Assembly: GCF_019703515.2 (NCBI RefSeq)
Contig: NC_059372.1
Coordinates: 27,889,931 to 27,953,930 of the forward strand
DNA: 64,000 bases
Reading direction: 5' to 3'
Source: Myxocyprinus asiaticus
Taxonomy: Eukaryota > Chordata > Actinopteri > Cypriniformes > Catostomidae
The first letter of the stretch is position 1. Every line of letters begins with the position of its first letter. Below are positions 57,177 to 64,000 of this stretch, piece by piece. Both the position numbers and the translations under genes were made by a program. The notes below the pieces were generated by a model, which did no database searches, was not told the origin of the DNA, and saw only the letters and a list, made by a program, of their open reading frames with translations.

Positions 57177-58086
57177 CAGGTGCATCTCAAACAATTAGAA
57201 TATCATGAAAAAGTTCTTGAAATATTTCAAGCCTTTTTTTTGTTGTAATCTTGATGATTACGGCTTACAGCTCATGGAAATCAAAAAAACAAAATTCTAG
57301 AATATTAGAATAAAGAATTTATAATACAGAAATGTCGACCTTCTGAAAAGTATGTTAATTTATGCACTCAATACTTGGTCAGGGCTCCTTTTGCACGAAT
57401 TACTGCAAATAATTATTGCTCAGTGGTCCAAAGTCCTCTTTTCAGATGAAAGTAAATTTTGCATTTCATTTGGAAATCAAGGTCCCAGAGTCTGGAGGAA
57501 GAGTGGAGAGGCACAGAATCCAAGTTGCTTGAAGTCCAGTATGAAGTTTCCACAGTCAGTGATGATTTGGGGTGCCATGTCATCTGCTGGTGTTGGTCCA
57601 CTGTGTTTTCTCAAGTCGAGAGTCAATGCAGCCATCTACTAGGAGATTTTAGAGCACTTCATACTTCCATCTGCTGACAAGCTTAATGGAGATGCTGATT
57701 TCCATTTCCAGCAGGACTTGGTACCTGCCCACAGTGCCAAAACTAATAGTAACTGGTTTGCTGACCATAGTATTACTGTGCTTGATTGGCCAGCCAACTC
57801 GCTTGACCTGAACCCCATAGATTCGTCAAGAGGAAAATGAGAGACACCAGACCCAATAATACAGATGAGCTGAAGGCCGCTATCAAAGCAACCTGGGCTT
57901 CCATAACACCTCAGCAGTGCCACAGGCTGATTGCCAAAGGAGCCCCGACCAAGTATTGAGTGCATAAATTAACATACTTTTCAGAAGGTCGACATTTCTG
58001 TATTATACATTCTTTATTCTAATATTTTGAGATACTAGATTTTTGATTTCCATGAACCATTCCACGATATTTTTTAGATGCACCTG
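57177..58086 (+). mobile_element. Tc1-type element with long inverted repeats
   Basis: Ends CAGGTGCATCTCAAACAATT and GATGCACCTG between TA dinucleotides. The inverted repeats extend inward by roughly 200 bases (ACCTTCTGAAAAGTATGTTA at both sides). Between them is part of a transposase: WSKVLFSDESKFCISFGNQG, SVMIWGAMSSAGVGPLCF. The N-terminal half is gone, replaced by the duplicated inverted 3' end. Confidence 0.85.
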
Positions 58087-58807
58087 TATATATTATCCCA
58101 AAGACATCCAGTCATGAATGTGGTAGCAACGAGTAATCACAATAACAAAATGTTCAGCGACTCCTAATGGGTAAAGCTTTCCATGGAGGATTATGAAGCA
58201 GTTTAGAGTCCTAATTAAAAGAACATTTTAACGCATGGCGCGCAATTAGCGCCGCTCTGACACACACGAGGCGCTTATGTGTGTACAAGAAATAGTGGAT
58301 GACTGGATGTACAGCGACCTTTCCGGCTGACCTCAGTCATTAAAATCATCTATTGTGCATGTGTTTACCTCAAAATGCGATGAAACGCAGTAATTTCATG
58401 AATACTCTATAGATCACTTTGTTTTCAACAAGTTAATTATTTTAACATTGTGCTGAACTGTGATTTAACCTTTAATCCGACGTACAACTAGCCTACTTAG
58501 TGCACCACATAAACTTTAACTTTTTGCCTTAAGAGAAAACCGAAATTAATTGAACTTTTCCGTGGTTTACACTGAACAGTTATTTATTATTATTATTATT
58601 ATTTATTTTACTAACTGAGATAAGGTATTGGGGTTAACCTACATCAGGGTCGATGAGTTGAGTAGGGTATGTGTGATTCACTTAAAAAAGACATTTGAGC
58701 CCAAACTAGATAACTCACAAACATACAAATGATGAAAAAGTTCGACTATTTCTCATTTGTATAGCCTATGTCCTCTGTAATTCTAGCGAACCTCACAGTA
58801 GACAATT

Positions 58808-58834
58808 GTTTTTTTTTTTTTTTTTTTTTTTTTG
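58808..58834. repeat. poly-T tract
   Basis: About 26 consecutive T. Confidence 0.9.
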
Positions 58835-58889
58835 TTGAACATTATATGACATAAGACTTATCCTATAATATTTTAATTTACTGGAAAAT

Positions 58890-59150
58890 AAAATATCTGA
58901 TGCGTGCACGTGATTTGCGTGACAGTTTTATATCGTGCGATCGAATCCCGCGCCAACAGAAACCTCTGCGTATTTGAACGCTGATTGATTAGCAGCACTT
59001 ACCGTCAGTCAGGTCCGTATTTTCACTGTTTTACTTTGCGATATAATCCACAGTTTCCTTGGAGAACTAACACAAATATTGCTCTGTCCATGCCACGTCC
59101 ACGCCTTCTATCTTGACACTGAATCTGTTTTTTGTAACTTTGTTTGAGAA
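58890..59150 (-). promoter_or_regulatory. Candidate receptor 5' UTR exon and promoter region
   Basis: On the minus strand GACCTGACTGACG is followed by the strong donor GTAAGT at 59002-58997, giving an exon ending at 59003. The surroundings are CpG-richer than neighbouring DNA (GTGCGATCGAATCCCGCGCC). It would pair with the acceptor at 51634 across a 7.4-kb intron. The exon's upper limit is unknown and no transcript evidence is available here. Confidence 0.35.
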
Positions 59151-59529
59151 TGATGTCAAATATATTGGAGTGTTGCCAAACCATTCTGACAGTTCATTAG
59201 TGTCCCATTCAAAATTTCATCTCCTTTTACCAATAGAGTTAATTTTCCTTACAGCTTAGAAACAACAATAATAAAAGACTAATGTGCGTTAATAAGCCAT
59301 TCTCATCCTCTCTGTCTGCTACATCTCAGTGCTGTGATCTGACCGGCTCACTAAACATGATTTGCTCGGGCTATTTGTGTTCCTCCTACTATACCCCCTC
59401 CTTCCCCAGAAACTCCTCCCCTGTAGTCTCCATTAGCCTTCATCCCAACTCCAAAACCTTGTTCCAGATGTCGTCAACAAAGTAAAGATTTAATGGCCAT
59501 ATACACTGAACTAAATGTTAACCTAAACA

Positions 59530-60573
59530 TATGGTGACCAGATTTCTGAAATGAAAAACGGGGACATTTCAAGTTCAGTGGTCAATAGGTCATTGAAATT
59601 TCATGTTACTTATGAAAAAGGGGGACAAACCGGATTTTATGTATTTTGACCACGGTGAATGTGGCAATGTGCTGAACTATTCACTGTAAGAAATTATTTT
59701 GGTTCAACTTAAAAAAGTAAGTAAACTGGTTGCCTTAAAATTTTGAGTTCATTTAAAATAAAAGTTGATAATAAAATAAATAAAGAAATAAATAATTTGA
59801 ATAAAAAGGTATAGTGAATAACAATTAATTTTTTACATGATACCAGTGCATTGCAATTGTGCCATTAGTTTACTCAATAAAAACACAAATTCTAATGTTA
59901 TCTGAACAAATTAGTGAATCTAAGTTGATCTGGCAAAAAATATAAAGTTAACAAATCATGGAAATAATTTTTACGGTGTGGTGTATCATGCTCTATTGAA
60001 TACTGTAGCCTTTGTCTCAATCAAATTCAAACACGGAGGTAAAGTTGATCATTTTTAGTGCTCTTCTGTTTCATCTTTACTGAGTTCATTCTTTTCAGTG
60101 CTGTACAGATGACATGTGGCATACAAGTGAACTAAACAAACACGTATAAACAATGAGGAACTATTGCAGCTGACTCTACAGCACAGGGGTCATGCCCTTT
60201 GAGCATCTTAATAATTTCATGGAATACAGTGAAGAATGTTAACGTGAAGCATCTAAAACATATTTTATCATACCACACAAAGATAGTCAATATTGTATAA
60301 TAATGATAATAATAATAATAATTATAATGCTATTATACCTAACTGTTTGTGTATCTCATGTGGATTTGTTTTTCTTAATTACTACCTTTCATTTTGATCA
60401 AGTCTTATGCATTATGGTACTCCGTTTTAGTTACTTGTTTCCCTGCAAGATGTGGTGCAATCTATGCTTTAATGTACTGAATTACTGTACATTTCTTTGC
60501 AGATATTTTATTATACATTTTTATTTGTTTTTCCATGTTATTAATGTCATATTCTTATTTGACATTTATTTCG

Positions 60574-60610
<37 letters not shown>

Positions 60611-61384
60611 TATATTTATATAGCGCTTTTCCACAAGCTCAAGGACACTTTACACACCATATGCAGGACAAAGTACATTAATATACATTTCAAAAGAAGT
60701 TACAATCTCAATTACAAAGGGGGAAAGAAAATATCAATCAGTAATAGACAGATAACGTGCTGAGGGTATATGTTAAAACAACAAATGAGCAAATATGTGA
60801 GAAGGTGCTTCCTTTAGTGAGTGAATATTACACTGATCACACTGAGAGATTATCACACTGATTGGGTTTACAGTCCAATACAAAGATAAAATTGTTGATT
60901 TTTTTCAGGATCAATTTGACTACTTTTCACCAGCATGTTATAGTTTGGATGGTCTGTGCAGGAATTCCCTCATTATGAAGGCCAAACTTTCAATACAATC
61001 CCGTGCCAAATTCAGAACCTGTTATAAAATACATAACAATATAACTTTATAACATAAATAGCTAGTATGTGCCTTAACTAGAAGTTTATAACAATGATGA
61101 CATTCTCTTCATCATGGTCCAGTTCTTACTGGCAAAACTGGCCTGACCAAATAGTCAGTAATGGAAGACGAATTAATTGAAGCTGCTATAGCGAGCAGCC
61201 CCCTCTGCTGGTCAAAATAAACAGCACATGGTAGGTTTTGCTGCTCTGGTTTTCTTGCCATGTAATATAATTCACAATGCAGGCTGTTTAGAACGCTCAG
61301 GAAAAACAGGGACATTTCCGGGGAGATCTCCAGTTGGGGACAGACCACCAAAAACTGGAAAATGGAGACGTCTGGTCACCCTAC
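59530..61384. mobile_element. hAT-like element with GGTGACCAGA ends
   Basis: ATGGTGACCAGATTTCTGAA at 59531 and the mirrored GTCTGGTCACCCTAC ending 61384. Further mirrored GGGGACA blocks lie inside both ends. No transposase is readable. An (AAT)n run and a LINE-tail-like fragment (TATATAGCGCTTTTCC, 60575-60700) lie inside. Confidence 0.5.
60575..60609. repeat. (AAT)n microsatellite
   Basis: About eleven AAT/TAA units next to AAATTATATTTATATAGCGC, which resembles an inverted LINE 3' tail. Confidence 0.85.
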
Positions 61385-62841
61385 TAAACATTATTGTTCT
61401 TCACGTAACATCTAAAATAACTGATTTTATTTAAGTCAGAAAATATGATTTAACTCACTGAATCAAACTGAATACAGTAAGCTAAAACACCAAGAAAAAT
61501 ATTAAGGGTTAATTCAGGTAGAAATAGCTCCTTAATATATTACAGTGTAGATAATTTCAGCTTCTTTATGGTTTCCAATTTCAGGTAATATTTCTATTGG
61601 TTAGTGTGTGAATTAATTACACTTTTATGAATTAATATATCCATTGAAAGATAATATGATTATGCAAGGAGATATATTTCTTACCAATGAGTCCCCAACT
61701 CAGTTTATAGAAAAATAAATAAATACCTTGTCCTCACCATGTTAGATAAAAATATAATACAAATCTGGTAATATTGCATTTGCGACTGACTTGAAAGTTC
61801 AAAAGGCATTACATTTCAATTTGCAACACATACGTAACTAGAGGACTTGCTCATGTAGTTAAGTGCTTTTAGAGACTGTCAATAACCAGTTTGGAATCTA
61901 TTTCTGAAGTAACACAAGCAAAACACTCAAGCTGTTTTATAGACATTAGTCTCATCATAATCCCATGTCTTTGGTGCATCTTATTTCTTGGAATTGCATA
62001 ACTCGGGGTGGAATGTGGGAAGGAAGCTTTATTCCAGCATTGCAGTAGTGAAATATGACTATGAAACACAAAACTCTGTGCACACAGAACAAGAAATCCC
62101 ATGTTTTTATTTTCACCGAAGGAGGATGAAATTAGACCTGACAGGCTCATTATACAATGAAATTAATCACATTAAGGGAATGATTAAAACATGGAAGAGA
62201 TTACACCCTTACACTGAATACATAAACATGACCGTGCGCAGCCTGCGAACATGTTTGGAACACCTGCTCCTCTGAAAGGAATTAAATGTAAGTTTGAGCA
62301 AATGACCATGTCTAGTTTCTCTGTAATTTAAACAGGCTTAAAACTCCATCCTCCGCAGTCTCTGTGCTTGTGTCAGCCAAAAAATAATCAAATTTAATAA
62401 ATCCCTTCCCCCAACATACACTTCATGGTTTCCCTCAGTTCTGCCAACTCATTTTTTCCCCTGATGAAGGAACAAAGGATAGATAGATTCTATAGATGGT
62501 TGCCTTGTGATAGGGAAGAAGTAAGAGTGAGACTGATTTCAGTGTTTAAAAATTATTCATGGTTAACGTAATAGGTCAACAAAGCTGATTTGTAGTTTTT
62601 ACGTTAGTGGTGGCCCTCCGTGCAATTGTTTTGCTGCCACAGAGATACAGATGTCATTGACCCGGTGCACACAGCCTTTTTTCTTTAGTCAATGTGAAAT
62701 TATCTGTTTATTCACACTGCTGATGCAACATGATTGTGTGTGCATACTCTATCAGCTGGACTTACTCTTCACTGCTGCAAAGCCTGTTCCATTGACTCAC
62801 CCGACTGTTCAAGAAAGAGAGGAAAAACTCCTTGCTGATTG

Positions 62842-62876
<35 letters not shown>

Positions 62877-63757
62877 CAGTAAGAGAGAGATTCTCATCTA
62901 TTCTTCAGACCAAACTTTTCTCCCTTTATGTCTTATCGGGCACAAGCACAAGTGAAGTTTACTTTGAAAAGAAATATTTTTGTCCTCGCTGAAAGTGAAA
63001 ATGCTGCATGACAATCACAGACAATCACAGAAAATTAGAACATTTTGATGGTGATGCTGCCTTTACGTGTTTTTTGAATTATCGTTAATATGAGGTTCGT
63101 ACTTGGAAGTTACACATAAACGGCCCCCTAAGTTGTAATTATGACTGGAAAACTCTGAGATAAGGCCAGGTTTTTTAGACGGTGAGTGTAATTAAAAAAA
63201 AAAAATACATAGAAATAAAAAAAAAAAATCTTCGCCCAGCAATGAAATGCCCTGACAAATAAAATATGAGCTTTGATTGTCAAGAGCTGCTGCAGTTACC
63301 AAAACCAACGCAACTAGTGGCGCTAAAGCACAGAAGGCTGTTTTGACCACCAACATTAAACACTGAAGTAACGCGAGGAAGAAATCCTGAACCAGCAGTT
63401 AAGATGTATTCATTTGAATCAAATGAAACTAACATACAGTATATTATGGTTTCTAATAATGTATGTGGAAATCTACAAGCATGATGTCACGCAAGTGTGT
63501 CGGCTTTTTAAAATACTACTTTTAACTTGACAGCATCCAAAAAACAGGCGTTTATGAAGCTCCAAGTGCATCCATCTGATGCGTATGTACTACATAGACT
63601 GACAATATAGTAAAAAATTGTGCAAATGGAATAAAAGAACATGTCCTGGACAGGATTGCAGGATTGCAAAATGGATTGCTGTCAACTTTATGGATTGGTG
63701 TCTTCTGTTCAATGATATGGGAAATATATATATACAAGTATATTTACATATAGTATC
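61385..63757. other. Non-coding, nothing recognised
   Basis: Short open frames without family resemblance. It includes a (GT)n run at 62845-62873 and A-runs near 63190-63230. Confidence 0.5.
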
Positions 63758-64000
63758 TGTGACCCAGACCCTGTCCTCTCCCCAGCAGCTGCCACTGACA
63801 CTGTCCTCAACCCAGTTGCCGTCGTCGACCTTTCCCTCTCCCCAGTGGTCTCCATCGACACTGTTCTTAATTCAGCTTCCGCCAAAGTGCAAACTACCCA
63901 TTTTTTTTCCTGGGGCAGCTAATAACCCTATCCTTTCCCCTTTCATCGTCGACTCTGTCCCTTCTCCAGCAGCAGCCAACAACTCTTCCCTTTCCTCTGT
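63758..64000 (+). repeat. C/T-rich degenerate tandem repeat at the window end
   Basis: Related units containing CTGTCC.TCTCCAGCAGC and TCGACACTGT.CTTAA recur at irregular 45-60-base spacing. Part reads open in one plus frame (SPAAATDTVLNPVAVVDLSL). It could be a repeat-encoded peptide of a retroelement or a minisatellite. It continues beyond the window. Confidence 0.4.

Overview
The window is vertebrate nuclear DNA, most likely from a cypriniform (carp-like) teleost. The evidence is spliced genes with GT/AG introns, two fish-type gene families, and a dense load of teleost transposons: Tc1/mariner, DIRS, Gmr1-like LTR elements, L2-like LINEs, a tRNA-derived SINE, and many copies of the MITE family starting AAAGGGATAGTTCACCC. 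Only two host protein-coding genes can be supported. They lie tail to tail, about 12 kb apart.

Gene 1 (plus strand, CDS 6038-11965, 3' UTR to about 13775) is sephs2, selenophosphate synthetase 2, in eight coding exons. It is itself a selenoprotein gene. An in-frame TGA at codon 50 (6185-6187) sits at the catalytic position of the G-U-G-C-K motif. Two RNA elements for selenocysteine insertion are visible: a near-perfect stem-loop nine bases after the UGA (6196-6234, selenocysteine-redefinition-like), and a well-formed form-2 SECIS candidate (about 13600-13672) just before the poly(A) signal at 13754-13759.

Gene 2 (minus strand, CDS 51624 down to 26040) is a V2-type vasotocin/vasopressin receptor of 557 aa in five coding exons. 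It has an intracellular loop 3 of roughly 185 residues and three introns beyond the family's conserved TM6/TM7 intron. A splice acceptor nine bases before the start codon implies a further 5' UTR exon upstream; a candidate with a strong donor lies at about 59003.

Most remaining sequence is transposable elements, often inside one another. 225-5640: a LINE 3' region split by a decayed Gmr1-like LTR element. 13.9-23.1 kb: MITEs and Tc1 remnants, with a MITE in a MITE and a Tc1 in a MITE. Receptor intron 4 (26.2-34.2 kb): a LINE split by a MITE that carries a hAT-like element, plus Tc1 copies. Receptor intron 2 (35.3-44.3 kb): a LINE holding a Tc1-like element, which holds a DIRS tyrosine-recombinase retrotransposon with diagnostic inverted and internal complementary repeats; the same LINE also carries a SINE with a 12-bp target duplication. 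Receptor intron 1 (44.5-51.2 kb): a Tc1-like element holding a second, better-preserved Gmr1-like copy with both LTRs, primer-binding site and target duplication. Both LTR copies are Gypsy-like in sequence but carry integrase before reverse transcriptase. 51.6-64 kb is mostly non-coding with a few transposons and microsatellites.

No wholly new system is evident. The most informative features are the complete set of selenocysteine signals in sephs2, the receptor's large loop and extra introns, and the reconstructable order of nested insertions.
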